In this document: positions 8,246 through 16,906 of the stretch, one piece after another
Layout of the letters: every line of letters starts with the position of its first letter
How positions within the stretch are numbered: the first letter of the stretch is position 1
Assembly: GCA_036676475.1 (NCBI GenBank)
Contig: JAKFCU010000032.1
Span: 184,690 to 248,689 of the forward strand
DNA from: LC029 sp036676475
GTDB lineage: Bacteria > Bacillota > Bacilli > Aneurinibacillales > RAOX-1
Length of the DNA: 64,000 nt
Reading direction: 5' to 3'
The notes under the pieces: model-generated
Database searches by the model: none
What the model was told of the DNA's origin: nothing
What the model saw: the letters and a program-made list of their open reading frames with translations, nothing else
Made by a program: the position numbers and the translations under genes

Positions 8246-9580
8246 TTGCCGATACCTAAAATGACCGTTCTTTCTATTAAACCTAATACCAATGAATGGA
8301 CGCTCCATTTATCCTCTTCCATATTAAAGAAAATCGGGAAAACTTCCGTTACAGTCAGCCTTGGAGCGGAAGGAATCAAGAAACGAGTCTCGCTTACCGC
8401 CTTGACTCCTCCTTCCACTTCCATCGTGTCCAAGGTTAGACTATCAAATCGCTCTGGCTCCTTAACAGCCGGTCCATTTATTGGAATCATGACCGTGAAA
8501 CGGGGAGCAAGCTTCAAAGGGAATAAGAAAAATTTTATTGATATCATTCAAACCGCAAAGTCACTTGGGGCTGTCGTCTATGTATTTAACGTGGAAGATA
8601 TCGATTGGTCTTCACACACAACAGGAGCCTACTTTTACCAAGAAAGTTCCGATGCTTGGATCTATCTTGCCCAAACTCCACTACCCCAAGTGGTGTATAA
8701 CCGAATTCCCTATCGGGAAGATGAGCAGAAGGGGTATGTTCAATCAGCCATCAGGCAATTGAATAAGGTACCTTCCCTTCATCTATTTAACCATCACTTT
8801 TTCAATAAATGGGATCTTTATTACAAACTTGGCCAGAACTCAAGGGTTTCCCATTACATTCCGGAAACACGAAAGCTAAAAAGTTTGAAGGACTTTTCTC
8901 AGATGGTAAGCAAACATCCCCTTCTCTACCTAAAGCCTATCTCCGGTAAAGCAGGCAAGGGAATTATGACCATTCAAAGTTCAACAAACCGCTATGTACT
9001 TAAACAACGAGTGGGCAGCCGATTAATGTCAAGCAGCTTCGATACAGAAATCCATTTGTGGAACCAAATCAAAAAGAAAGTAAAAGAAGGATATGTCATT
9101 CAACAGGGAATTCCTCTCGCAACGTTTGATGAACGCCCGTTTGATATTCGAGTCCTTGTGCAAAAAGATGGTAAGGGCATGTGGGGGCTTTCTGGCGTAG
9201 GTATTCGCGTGGCCGGGAAAAACAGTATCACCACACATGTACCAAGAGGCGGTTCCATCGCATCACCGGAGGATGTATTTAGATCCTACATGTCTGAAGC
9301 CGAGTATGAAGCTTTTATGATTCGCTTAAAAAAGACGGTGCTTGAATTAGCGGATGCCCTTGAAGAAAGCTACAAAAATCTTGGAGAATGTTCGATGGAT
9401 ATTGGTATAAATAGAAAAGGAGAATTATGGTTTTTTGAAGCGAATGCCAAGCCGATGAAATTTGATGAACCGCATATACGCAAGACTTCCTTAGAACGAA
9501 TTGTTCAATATTCTCAATACCTCGTAAGCCTGGGCGCAAAGGAGGATGATTCCATTGCTAATCAAGCAAGTAACTCCTGA
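8246..9580 (+). CDS. YheD-type ATP-grasp protein, copy 4 (divergent)
   Basis: The TTG at 8246 is favoured because AAAGGAG lies 10 bases upstream; a GTG at 8237 is nearly touching that site. The 444-aa protein has the N-terminal domain plus an ATP-grasp domain with LYLKPISGKAGKGIMTI, FDIRVLVQKDGKGMW and GECSMDIGINRKGELWFFEANAKPMK. It is the most divergent copy: the loop is SGKAGKG rather than NGSLGKG, and ELGID is replaced by ECSMD. The Glu-x-Asn of the metal site (FEANAKP) is kept. The end overlaps the following acetyltransferase gene, implying coupled translation. Confidence 0.83.
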   Translation: MPIPKMTVLSIKPNTNEWTLHLSSSILKKIGKTSVTVSLGAEGIKKRVSLTALTPPSTSIVSKVRLSNRSGSLTAGPFIGIMTVKRGASFKGNKKNFIDIIQTAKSLGAVVYVFNVEDIDWSSHTTGAYFYQESSDAWIYLAQTPLPQVVYNRIPYREDEQKGYVQSAIRQLNKVPSLHLFNHHFFNKWDLYYKLGQNSRVSHYIPETRKLKSLKDFSQMVSKHPLLYLKPISGKAGKGIMTIQSSTNRYVLKQRVGSRLMSSSFDTEIHLWNQIKKKVKEGYVIQQGIPLATFDERPFDIRVLVQKDGKGMWGLSGVGIRVAGKNSITTHVPRGGSIASPEDVFRSYMSEAEYEAFMIRLKKTVLELADALEESYKNLGECSMDIGINRKGELWFFEANAKPMKFDEPHIRKTSLERIVQYSQYLVSLGAKEDDSIANQASNS

Positions 9581-10013
9581 TACATTGCCTAAGGTGCGAC
9601 AGCGGCTAATCCGCTTCCTCCAACTCCATGGGGATAAACGAATTACAAGGCAGGGCATCCGATGGTTAGAGGGACTTCATGGGGAAGAACTAAATAAACA
9701 AGGAAGCCTGATTCTCGTAACTATAGAGGAAAACAGGATGACAGGGATACTAGCCATCTCTGATTATGGTCGCGAAGAGTCCTATGTAGCGGTTCATCAG
9801 GATTATCGTCAAAAAAGAACGGGGGTTACCCTAATCGAAGAGCTTATGAAACGCGTCGATAAGGCTTATGGTCGAGTTGCCCTCGATAATATCCCTAGTC
9901 TGAAAATGTGCTTTGCCATGGGCATGATTGGATTTAAGGTCATTTCCGGACCTACTGGTAAACCTACCCTATGGCTAGGTTTGGGAAACTGGCGGAAAGA
10001 TGATGTGGAATAA
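9555..10013 (+). CDS. GNAT-family N-acetyltransferase within the ATP-grasp operon
   Basis: A TTG at 9555 is 9 bases after AAAGGAGG; an in-frame ATG at 9546 abuts the site. The product (about 152 aa) has the GNAT core: a beta strand SLILVTIEENRMTGILAI followed by the acetyl-CoA loop HQDYRQKRTGVTLIEELM. The gene overlaps the end of ATP-grasp copy 4 by about 26 bases, and its stop TAA is directly followed by the ATG of copy 5. This tight packing suggests it acts on the same substrate or product as the ATP-grasp enzymes, which is inference. Confidence 0.78.
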   Translation: MLIKQVTPDTLPKVRQRLIRFLQLHGDKRITRQGIRWLEGLHGEELNKQGSLILVTIEENRMTGILAISDYGREESYVAVHQDYRQKRTGVTLIEELMKRVDKAYGRVALDNIPSLKMCFAMGMIGFKVISGPTGKPTLWLGLGNWRKDDVE

Positions 10014-11090
10014 ATGACCCTTCCTTTGCGACTTGGAATACTAACCTGGAGAAAAGGGGCTTATGTGGAAGAGATTTCTTTTTTTACTCATTTAGCCAAA
10101 GAAGCACAAAGGATGGATACACAGGTCTTTATCTTTGCACCAAGCGATATTCTTAATGAAGGGAAAGTTCAAGGGCTTATTTTTCAGCCTGGAAAGGGAT
10201 GGACCCCCTTAACTTTCCCCTTCCCCCATATTGTCTACGACCGTTTTCGAAACATGAATCCCCCAGCCTTTCGTCAATTCGTTCGATTTCGCGATCAGCA
10301 TAAGATGACCTTTTTGAATTCACGTTTAGCTCACAAGTGGAATCTATACCGATACTTGCAGGGAAACCAAGCTATTGCCAAGTGGTTGCCTGAAACCCTT
10401 TTCCTGCATCAAGCTCAAGATGTCCATGTGCTGTTAAATAAATATCCAACGGTATACGTAAAGCCCGTTAACGGAACAGGCGGGAAAGGCATTCTAGCCA
10501 TTAGCAGACCAACAAAGAATCAATTCCAGGTCCTCGGAAGGAATACCCAGCGCAAAAAGATCAAAAGAGTATTCAACTCCCTCCCTTCCCTAACCTCTTT
10601 CGTCTCGAATTGGACTCACGAAACGAAATACATTGTTCAACAGGGGTTAAACTTGGAATGGGGGACTGGATTGATTACCGATTTTCGATTGCTGGTGCAA
10701 AAGGATGGAAACGGAAATTGGACCATAACAGGTTTAGGTGGCAAGATTGGTCCTAAAAACAGTGCTACTTCCAATCTACACGGGGGAGGAAAAGCCGTTG
10801 TTCCTGACACCTTCCTTCGACGCCATTTTTCCGAAGAGAAATGCCGGTCACTACTTCAGGAATGTCGAGAACTCGGGTTAATAACAGCCCACTATATCGA
10901 GGAGAAGTTCGGGATACTGGTAGAATTAGGAATTGACCTTGGAATCGATAAAGAAGGCCGTGTTTGGATTATAGAGGTGAACAATAAGCCTGGCCGAGAT
11001 ATTTTCCGTCAGATGGGAGAGATAGAAACCTATCAGACAGCCGTACGCCGCCCCATTGAATTTGCTCGTTATCTATACGAAAAAAGATGA
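10014..11090 (+). CDS. YheC-type ATP-grasp protein, copy 5 (short form)
   Basis: The 358-aa protein, like copy 2, lacks the N-terminal domain. Motifs VYVKPVNGTGGKGILAI, DFRLLVQKDGNGNW and ELGIDLGIDKEGRVWIIEVNNKPGR are intact. It begins directly at the preceding stop codon (TAAATG), so translational coupling is likely, and its own ribosome site is weak. It closes the operon: a terminator hairpin overlaps its last codons. Function as for the other copies: presumably amide-bond formation on a spore-coat or spore-surface substrate, unproven. Confidence 0.85.
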   Translation: MTLPLRLGILTWRKGAYVEEISFFTHLAKEAQRMDTQVFIFAPSDILNEGKVQGLIFQPGKGWTPLTFPFPHIVYDRFRNMNPPAFRQFVRFRDQHKMTFLNSRLAHKWNLYRYLQGNQAIAKWLPETLFLHQAQDVHVLLNKYPTVYVKPVNGTGGKGILAISRPTKNQFQVLGRNTQRKKIKRVFNSLPSLTSFVSNWTHETKYIVQQGLNLEWGTGLITDFRLLVQKDGNGNWTITGLGGKIGPKNSATSNLHGGGKAVVPDTFLRRHFSEEKCRSLLQECRELGLITAHYIEEKFGILVELGIDLGIDKEGRVWIIEVNNKPGRDIFRQMGEIETYQTAVRRPIEFARYLYEKR

Positions 11091-11114
11091 GTCAAGGCGA
11101 CCCATCTTTTTTCG
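11078..11114. terminator. Bidirectional terminator between the ATP-grasp operon and spoVR
   Basis: CGAAAAAAGATG and CATCTTTTTTCG form a near-perfect stem with A and T runs on both sides. It overlaps the stop codon at 11088-11090 and lies just past the end of convergent spoVR. Confidence 0.85.
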
Positions 11115-11128
11115 CTTCCCCATTCTTG

Positions 11129-12559
11129 CTATAAGAATCTTCGATGGGTTTTCTTCCCGTCATGACTGAATAGGACGAAGCGATCCTCAATTTTGCTTTC
11201 GATATGGATTGTTTTCCCCCATAAATAATAAACATAAGGAGCCGTTTTTTCTACGTATTTAATATCCAATTCCATTCCTTCGTAATGATGCTTAATGTAA
11301 AGCTCCCCATTCTTTAAATAATCTCCGTCTTCCACCGTTAAATAAGGAAAGCCTCCATTTACACGGGAGGATACTAATTGATTACGAACTTGTTCCCATG
11401 TTTTATCAGTAATGGTCCAATCATTTCCCTGTTTAGCAAACACATACATATCTAATTCATCCACTAACTCTTTGGTCATATAGTTGCGAATAAACGAGAT
11501 ATCCGAATCTAGCTCTCTTATTTCAAATATCTTTTTACGTCCTTCTCCTTTTTTCCGTCCAAGCTTCTGTTGTTCCTCATCCGTCGGATTATCGTACTTC
11601 CGCTCAATATACTCGAACATTTTAAGCCCTAAGTAATAAGGATTGATGCTCGTTCTAGAAGGCTGAACGACTCCGGCATTAAGCTTGGCAAATTCAATGG
11701 CTTCCTCCTCGGTCATTTCCATCTCCCTCAGAATTCGCTGATGCCAATAAGAAGCCCATCCTTCATTCATAATTTTCGTTTCAAGCTGTGGCCAGAAATA
11801 AAGCATTTCATTTCGCATAATGGTTAAGATGTCTCTCTGCCAATCCTGCAGATAATGTCCGTATTCTTCAATGAATAGCATGAGATCCTTCTCGGGCTCA
11901 GGCGGAAAACTCACTGTCTTTGGCACAGCTTCTTCTGCTGCTTTTCTCCGAGCTTTTTCTTCTGAATCAAGCTTCCATAGATCATCATAGGGTCCATTCT
12001 TAGACGCGGACTTCGGCACCGCTCCAAAGCAATGTTTCGTCCACCTTAACTTAGATGAATAGAGTCCTGGATCAATATGTTCTTGAATGGCTAACACGGC
12101 ATCCAAGAATTTCTCCACTTCCCCCTTCCCATAGATAATTTCATATTGGCGGATTCTTTCCGCACTTGCTGACATGCTCTCCACCATTTCTCGGTTGGTG
12201 TTAGAAAACCGCATATTATTCTTAAAGAAATCACAATGAGCTAAAACGTGAGCCACAATCAACTTATTTTGGATGAGTGAATTCCCATCCAATAAAAAAG
12301 CATAGCAAGGATTGGAATTAATAACGAGCTCGTAAATTTTACTTAGTCCTAAGTCGTATTGAAGCTTCATTCGATGAAATGACTTTCCGAAGCTCCAATG
12401 GGAAAATCTCGTGGGCATTCCATAAGCACCAAACGTGTATATAATATCTGCAGGACAAATCTCGTAGCGCATAGGGAAAAAGTCAAGGCCATACCCCTTT
12501 GCTATTTCCGTAATTTCATCAATGGCTCTTTCTAGTTGTCGCTTCTCTTCAGGTGTCAT
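11129..12559 (-). CDS. spoVR: SpoVR family protein
   Basis: The 476-aa length is close to B. subtilis SpoVR (about 468 aa). Typical SpoVR features are DFFPMRYEICPADIIYTFGAYGMPTRF-like opening residues, YAFLLDGNSLIQNKLIVAHVLAHCDFFKNN, and INPYYLGLKMFEYIERK. SpoVR is made in the mother cell under sigma-E and is needed for proper cortex formation; its biochemical activity is unknown. In many bacteria spoVR/ycgB, yhbH/yeaH and prkA/yeaG are linked and co-regulated. Here they are together, interrupted only by a hemerythrin gene on the other strand. GGTGAGAGG precedes the ATG. Confidence 0.93.
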   Translation of the reverse strand: MTPEEKRQLERAIDEITEIAKGYGLDFFPMRYEICPADIIYTFGAYGMPTRFSHWSFGKSFHRMKLQYDLGLSKIYELVINSNPCYAFLLDGNSLIQNKLIVAHVLAHCDFFKNNMRFSNTNREMVESMSASAERIRQYEIIYGKGEVEKFLDAVLAIQEHIDPGLYSSKLRWTKHCFGAVPKSASKNGPYDDLWKLDSEEKARRKAAEEAVPKTVSFPPEPEKDLMLFIEEYGHYLQDWQRDILTIMRNEMLYFWPQLETKIMNEGWASYWHQRILREMEMTEEEAIEFAKLNAGVVQPSRTSINPYYLGLKMFEYIERKYDNPTDEEQQKLGRKKGEGRKKIFEIRELDSDISFIRNYMTKELVDELDMYVFAKQGNDWTITDKTWEQVRNQLVSSRVNGGFPYLTVEDGDYLKNGELYIKHHYEGMELDIKYVEKTAPYVYYLWGKTIHIESKIEDRFVLFSHDGKKTHRRFL

Positions 12560-12742
12560 CCTCTCACCTCACCTATCAGAAAATGGGAGTCTTCTTCTAC
12601 TTACTATATGTGCGCTGAAAGTAGATTTATGACTGGCGAAAATAAGAATGCAGCCAAAAACAGCACTTGCCATTAGCTGTGAATAAATTCACTGCTAATT
12701 TCTCTTCGATCTACTACAATAATCTTGGGGGAGGTAATGGAT

Positions 12743-13195
12743 ATGATGCAAACAGAATATGCCGTGTGTATGTCACAATTGATCATGCAGTATGAGGAGA
12801 TAAAAATCACTTCTACTCATGCGCTAGATCTGCTTTATGCTTGGGCGGAAGATGGCGATTCCATACAACTAGATAAAATGAGACATCAAGTTCTGAAATT
12901 TTGCCAATTATGTTTCGAACATACCAAACAAGAGGAAGAAACCATCATCCCCTTGTTAAAAGAAATCTATGGTGCAAATGAAGATATCTCTGAATTCGTT
13001 AGAAATGAACATGCACACATATTACATGATCTTTCCACAGTAGCTGAAACTATATTGGAAACAAAGCAACCGACAGATGAAACGGTTCAAATGATATCAA
13101 GAGCCCTAAATCAGCTGCTTGAACATAAATTTATTGAAGAACAAGCTCTTTATCCCTTAGTTCAAACGCATATTAATAAGAAAAAATTAAGTTAG
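12743..13195 (+). CDS. Hemerythrin-domain protein
   Basis: An ATG at 12743 sits 8 bases after GGAGG; ATG 12737 is closer to it and less favourable. The product (about 150 aa) is a four-helix hemerythrin/HHE domain with di-iron ligands visible as HALDLL, HTKQEEE (H-x3-E), NEHAHILHDL and HKFIEEQALYP (H-x3-E). Such domains bind O2 or NO or act in iron/oxidative-stress sensing. It lies between spoVR and yhbH but on the opposite strand with its own terminator, so it is separately regulated. Exact function cannot be assigned. Confidence 0.85.
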   Translation: MMQTEYAVCMSQLIMQYEEIKITSTHALDLLYAWAEDGDSIQLDKMRHQVLKFCQLCFEHTKQEEETIIPLLKEIYGANEDISEFVRNEHAHILHDLSTVAETILETKQPTDETVQMISRALNQLLEHKFIEEQALYPLVQTHINKKKLS

Positions 13196-13200
13196 AATAC

Positions 13201-13237
13201 AAAGCACCTAAGCTCCTTAAGCTGAAAGTGCTTTTTT
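13201..13237 (+). terminator. Terminator of the hemerythrin gene
   Basis: AAAGCAC pairs with GTGCTTT, with an inner AGC-tccttaa-GCT stem, followed by a T run. It starts 5 bases after the stop. Confidence 0.75.
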
Positions 13238-13323
13238 GTTTGAGACTAGAAGTTGGAATGCTTAGTCTCAAAATTCTCCCAATTGTAGTGGGTATCCGGT
13301 ATTTCGTACGTAATCTTTCCAAT

Positions 13324-13372
13324 AAGAAAGCTACTTGGGTAGCCCTGATGCGTATAATACTTTCCGATAAGT
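13324..13372 (+). repeat. TAAGAAAGC...GATAAGT dispersed repeat, copy A
   Basis: Begins AAGAAAGCTACT, ends with TGCGTATAATACTTTC and CGATAAGT, 49 bp. It lies between the convergent hemerythrin and yhbH genes and differs from the common form by CTGATGCG in place of TTATGCG. Confidence 0.85.
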
Positions 13373-13374
13373 AA

Positions 13375-13405
13375 CAAAAAACCAACCCTCCCTTGAGGAT
13401 TGGCT
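13375..13405 (-). terminator. Terminator of the prkA-yhbH operon
   Basis: CCAA-c-CCTC and GAGG-a-TTGG form the stem; an A run on the left gives the U tract for minus-strand transcripts. It is 10 bases past the yhbH stop. Confidence 0.7.
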
Positions 13406-13414
13406 TCCTACCTC

Positions 13415-14566
13415 TTACACCTTCACTTCATGCTTCTTAAAAAACGACGTTAGCGCCTTATATACCTCCCCTTTTTCACGAATGACACAGTGCTTGAACT
13501 TCTGATCATTAATATGTTTGTAAGCTGACATCAGGGTGGAATGGCGGTTGTACTGGTTCACCTCTCCATATCCAAACATATTCGAGCGTTTCATGAGCTC
13601 TTGAACAAGCTTGACGCATCGCTCGTTGTCCGAGGTTAAATTATCTCCATCAGAAAAGTGGAACGGATAAATATTATACTGCGAGGGTGGAAATCTCGAA
13701 TCAATAATTTCCAATGCTTTGCGATAAGCGGAAGAGCATATGGTTCCCCCGCTTTCCCCTTTGGAAAAAAAGTGCTCTTCTGTTACTTCTTTTGCCTCCG
13801 TATGATGAGCGATAAAGACAATTTCCACCTTTTCATACTTAGTCCGCAAAAAGCGAGTCATCCAAAAGAAGAAACTTCGGGCAATATACTTTTCGAAAAT
13901 TCCCATACTGCCGCTCGTATCCATCATCGCAATCACTAAGGCATTCGAATGAGGTTTGTGGACCTCATCCCAGGTTTTAAAGCGAAGATCATCATTGGTA
14001 ATTCCGGATAATTGAGCCTTTCCCTTCATGGCACTTCTCTTTAAGGCCTCAAGAATTGTCCTCTTTTTGTCAATATTGCCCATAAGTCCTTTCTTGCGAA
14101 TATCATTAAACTGGATGTCAGAGACGGTAATTTGGTTCTGTTCCTTCTGCTGCAAATTAGGCAGCTCCATTTCGGCAAACAGCATTTCTTGCAGTTCTTC
14201 TACTGAGATTTCCGCCTCATAATAATCTTGACCAGGCTGGTCACCCGCCCCTTGGCCTTTTCCAGCCCCTTGGGGCGGGTCCCCATCGCGAGCGATGACA
14301 TCGCCCACTTTGGAGTCCCCATTTCCCTGGCCTACCTGCTTATTTTTATTGTAGTTATAACGAAACCGATATTCATCAAGAGAGCGAATGGGAATCTTGA
14401 CAACTTCTCTACCATCTGACATGATGATGCTTTCTTCACTGACAAGGTCAGGGAGATTTTGTTTGATCGCTTCCTTTACCTTTTCCTGATGCCTTACTTG
14501 ATCCTGATAGCCTTTGCGATGAAGTGACCAATCTTCTTGAGACACAATAAACAAAGGCTCTTTCAT
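13415..14566 (-). CDS. yhbH: YhbH/YeaH family protein (DUF444, VWA-like)
   Basis: ATG at 14566 is 6 bases after GGAGG; the preceding GTG is only 3 away. The 383-aa product has a charged N-terminus, a low-complexity Gly/Gln linker (about 75-115) and a VWA-like domain whose metal-ion site shows as VIAMMDTSGSMG (D-x-S-x-S). DUF444 proteins work together with the PrkA/YeaG kinase, and B. subtilis yhbH is sigma-E-controlled. It follows prkA with a 38-base gap on the same strand, so co-transcription is likely. Confidence 0.93.
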   Translation of the reverse strand: MKEPLFIVSQEDWSLHRKGYQDQVRHQEKVKEAIKQNLPDLVSEESIIMSDGREVVKIPIRSLDEYRFRYNYNKNKQVGQGNGDSKVGDVIARDGDPPQGAGKGQGAGDQPGQDYYEAEISVEELQEMLFAEMELPNLQQKEQNQITVSDIQFNDIRKKGLMGNIDKKRTILEALKRSAMKGKAQLSGITNDDLRFKTWDEVHKPHSNALVIAMMDTSGSMGIFEKYIARSFFFWMTRFLRTKYEKVEIVFIAHHTEAKEVTEEHFFSKGESGGTICSSAYRKALEIIDSRFPPSQYNIYPFHFSDGDNLTSDNERCVKLVQELMKRSNMFGYGEVNQYNRHSTLMSAYKHINDQKFKHCVIREKGEVYKALTSFFKKHEVKV

Positions 14567-14604
14567 CACATTCCTCCATTCCTACGACGTCTTAGAGAAC
14601 GTAT

Positions 14605-16503
14605 TTAGCGATTCAACAAGCTTCCCACATACCGCAGCAATTCATTGGCACAGTATGGGCAATAGTCATGATCATCAATGAGACGTTTGGTTACTTCATT
14701 TACCTTTTTCAATTGATGCTCATCCGGAGTTTTGGAAGATGTGGTAATCTTCACGACATCCTTCAGGTCTGTAAACAGTTTCTTCTCGATGGCTTCTTTC
14801 AAACGCTCATGATTATTATATTCAAACCTCTTGCCTTTTCGTGCATAATGGGAGATGCGGATCAATATTTCTTCGCGGAAGGCCTTCTTGGCATTCTCTG
14901 AAATTCCAATTTGCTCCTCTATGGATCTCATGAGCTTTTCATCCGGATCCATTTCTTCTCCTGTCACTGGATCGCGCATTTTGGTTCGATTGCAGTAAGA
15001 CTCTACATTATCCAGATAATTATCCAACAAGGTCTTGGCAGATTCCTCATAGGAGTACACGAAGGCTTTCTGAACTTCTTTTTTGGCGATTTCATCATAC
15101 TCTTTACGGGCAATCGAAATGAAATTCAGGAAGCGATCCCTTTCTTCTTTTGTAATCGATGCATGCTGATCTAGTCCCTCTTTCAGCGCCCTTAAAATAT
15201 CCAATGCATTGATACATTCCGTATCGCGACGGATTAGTGCACTTGAAATTCGGTTGATGACATAACGAGGGTCAATGCCAGACATCCCCTCATCCAAGTG
15301 CTCATTTCTCAGCTCTTCAATGTCTGCTTCCTTAAAGCCCTCGACGTTCTCACCATCGTAAAGCTTCATTTTCTTTATTAAATCCATCCCTTGTTTCTTA
15401 GAATCCTTCAATCGAGTAAGGATTGAGAACAATGCTGAGGTACGGAGTGCGTGTGGTGCCACATGAACATGCCCCAAATCGCTTTGACTGATTAATTTTG
15501 AATAAATTTTCTCCTCCTCTGAAACCCTTAAGTTATAAGGAATACGCATGACAATAATCCGTGACTGGAGGGCTTCATTTTTCTTATTACTGATGAAGTT
15601 TCGATATTCTGTTTCATTGGTGTGAGCAACTATCAGTTCATCAGCAGAAATTAAGGCAAATCGCCCGGCTTTAAAGTTTCCTTCCTGAGTCAGCGATAGC
15701 AAATTCCATAGGAATTTTTCATCACATTTAAGCATTTCCTGAAATTCCATCAAGCCTCGGTTAGCCTTATTTAATTCCCCATCAAATCGGTAAGCTCTTG
15801 GATCTGATTCAGAACCAAATTCCGCAATCGTAGAGAAATCAATGCTTCCTGTCAGATCTGCGATATCCTGGGATTTAGGATCCGATGGGCTAAAGGTACC
15901 AATCCCTACACGATCCTTTTCAGAGAGGATGATTCGCTGGATGATGACATCCTCTAACCGTCCGCCATATTCCGTTTCAACCATCATACGGGTATACGGG
16001 TTAAGCTCGCCTTCAATTTTTACGCCAAACTCTTCTTCAAATTCAGAACGTAAATCATGAGGAACTAAGAGAAACGGTTCTTGGTGCATCGGACAACCTT
16101 TGATCGCAAAAACAGCCCCACGGTCCGACTTAGAGTAACGCTCTAACCCTCTCTTGAGCATGCTAACGATAGTTGATTTCCCACCACTGACGGGCCCCAT
16201 CAGCATCAGTACTCTTTTTCTTACATCCAATCGCATGGCGGCAGAGTGGAAATATTCTTCAACCAATTTTTCTACCGCACGATCTAATCCAAAGATTTCT
16301 CGGGTAAAGAATTTATATTCTTTTCTTCCATCTTCATGCTCCTCAATCCCTGCATCCTTAATCATATTGTAGACACGGGAATGGGCGGTCTGAGCAATGA
16401 CAGGGTTCTTTCTAGCAAGTTCTAAATACTCTGCAAAAGTACCCTCCCAGGCCAGTTTTCTCTCATTCAGTCGATGCTCGCTTAAGCGTCGGATAATATC
16501 CAT
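14605..16503 (-). CDS. prkA: PrkA serine protein kinase / AAA+ protein
   Basis: ATG at 16503 has GGAGAGGAGG upstream and gives 632 aa, matching B. subtilis PrkA (631 aa). The N-terminal half is an AAA+ module with Walker A GPVSGGKST; the C-terminal half (about 400-630) is the PrkA kinase-like domain, ending in a Cys pair DYCPYCANELLRYV. PrkA is a mother-cell sporulation protein, reported as a serine kinase and, in later work, an ATP-dependent protease-like protein. It heads the prkA-yhbH unit. Confidence 0.95.
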   Translation of the reverse strand: MDIIRRLSEHRLNERKLAWEGTFAEYLELARKNPVIAQTAHSRVYNMIKDAGIEEHEDGRKEYKFFTREIFGLDRAVEKLVEEYFHSAAMRLDVRKRVLMLMGPVSGGKSTIVSMLKRGLERYSKSDRGAVFAIKGCPMHQEPFLLVPHDLRSEFEEEFGVKIEGELNPYTRMMVETEYGGRLEDVIIQRIILSEKDRVGIGTFSPSDPKSQDIADLTGSIDFSTIAEFGSESDPRAYRFDGELNKANRGLMEFQEMLKCDEKFLWNLLSLTQEGNFKAGRFALISADELIVAHTNETEYRNFISNKKNEALQSRIIVMRIPYNLRVSEEEKIYSKLISQSDLGHVHVAPHALRTSALFSILTRLKDSKKQGMDLIKKMKLYDGENVEGFKEADIEELRNEHLDEGMSGIDPRYVINRISSALIRRDTECINALDILRALKEGLDQHASITKEERDRFLNFISIARKEYDEIAKKEVQKAFVYSYEESAKTLLDNYLDNVESYCNRTKMRDPVTGEEMDPDEKLMRSIEEQIGISENAKKAFREEILIRISHYARKGKRFEYNNHERLKEAIEKKLFTDLKDVVKITTSSKTPDEHQLKKVNEVTKRLIDDHDYCPYCANELLRYVGSLLNR

Positions 16504-16750
16504 GGGAGCCTCCTCTCCTTTTATCAAGATCAACCTAATTGGGGGATTTGTACATTGGAATGTAATAACAATGTTAATTTATATATATTCCTGATTCCCT
16601 GTGACATGCTTAAAAAGATAAGATGTTCACTTTTCTTCTTATTTCTTTTTGCCCGTCCATTAGCTATAATAAAGGTGACTTTTAGGCACTCATCCTGCAG
16701 ATGATACTCTATTTGCGGATATACTATCAATTAGGAAAGGGGGTCGTACA

Positions 16751-16843
16751 ATGGGCACAATTATTCCAATTGTAGTATTAGGCTTATTCTTATTTGCAAT
16801 TTTGACCGCCGGCAGCAATGAAGACAAGACTTGGGGGCTTTAG
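16751..16843 (+). CDS. 30-aa single-pass membrane peptide
   Basis: ATG at 16751 follows AAAGGGGGT with good spacing. The product MGTIIPIVVLGLFLFAILTA is one hydrophobic helix with a short charged tail (GSNEDKTWGL). A terminator begins 9 bases after the stop, and the upstream region has TATAAT-like sequence at about 16660. It is divergent from prkA. I do not recognise it; small membrane peptides of this type are common in sporulating Bacilli. Confidence 0.6.
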   Translation: MGTIIPIVVLGLFLFAILTAGSNEDKTWGL

Positions 16844-16851
16844 TGAATAAT

Positions 16852-16892
16852 AAAAAACACCTTCTCTATGACGAATAGGGAAGGTGTTTTTT
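16852..16892. terminator. Bidirectional terminator between the small peptide gene and metQ
   Basis: AAAAAACACCTTC and GAAGGTGTTTTTT form a perfect 13-bp stem with both flanking runs, between two converging genes. Confidence 0.9.
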
Positions 16893-16906
16893 ATTGTGTC
16901 AGTTAT

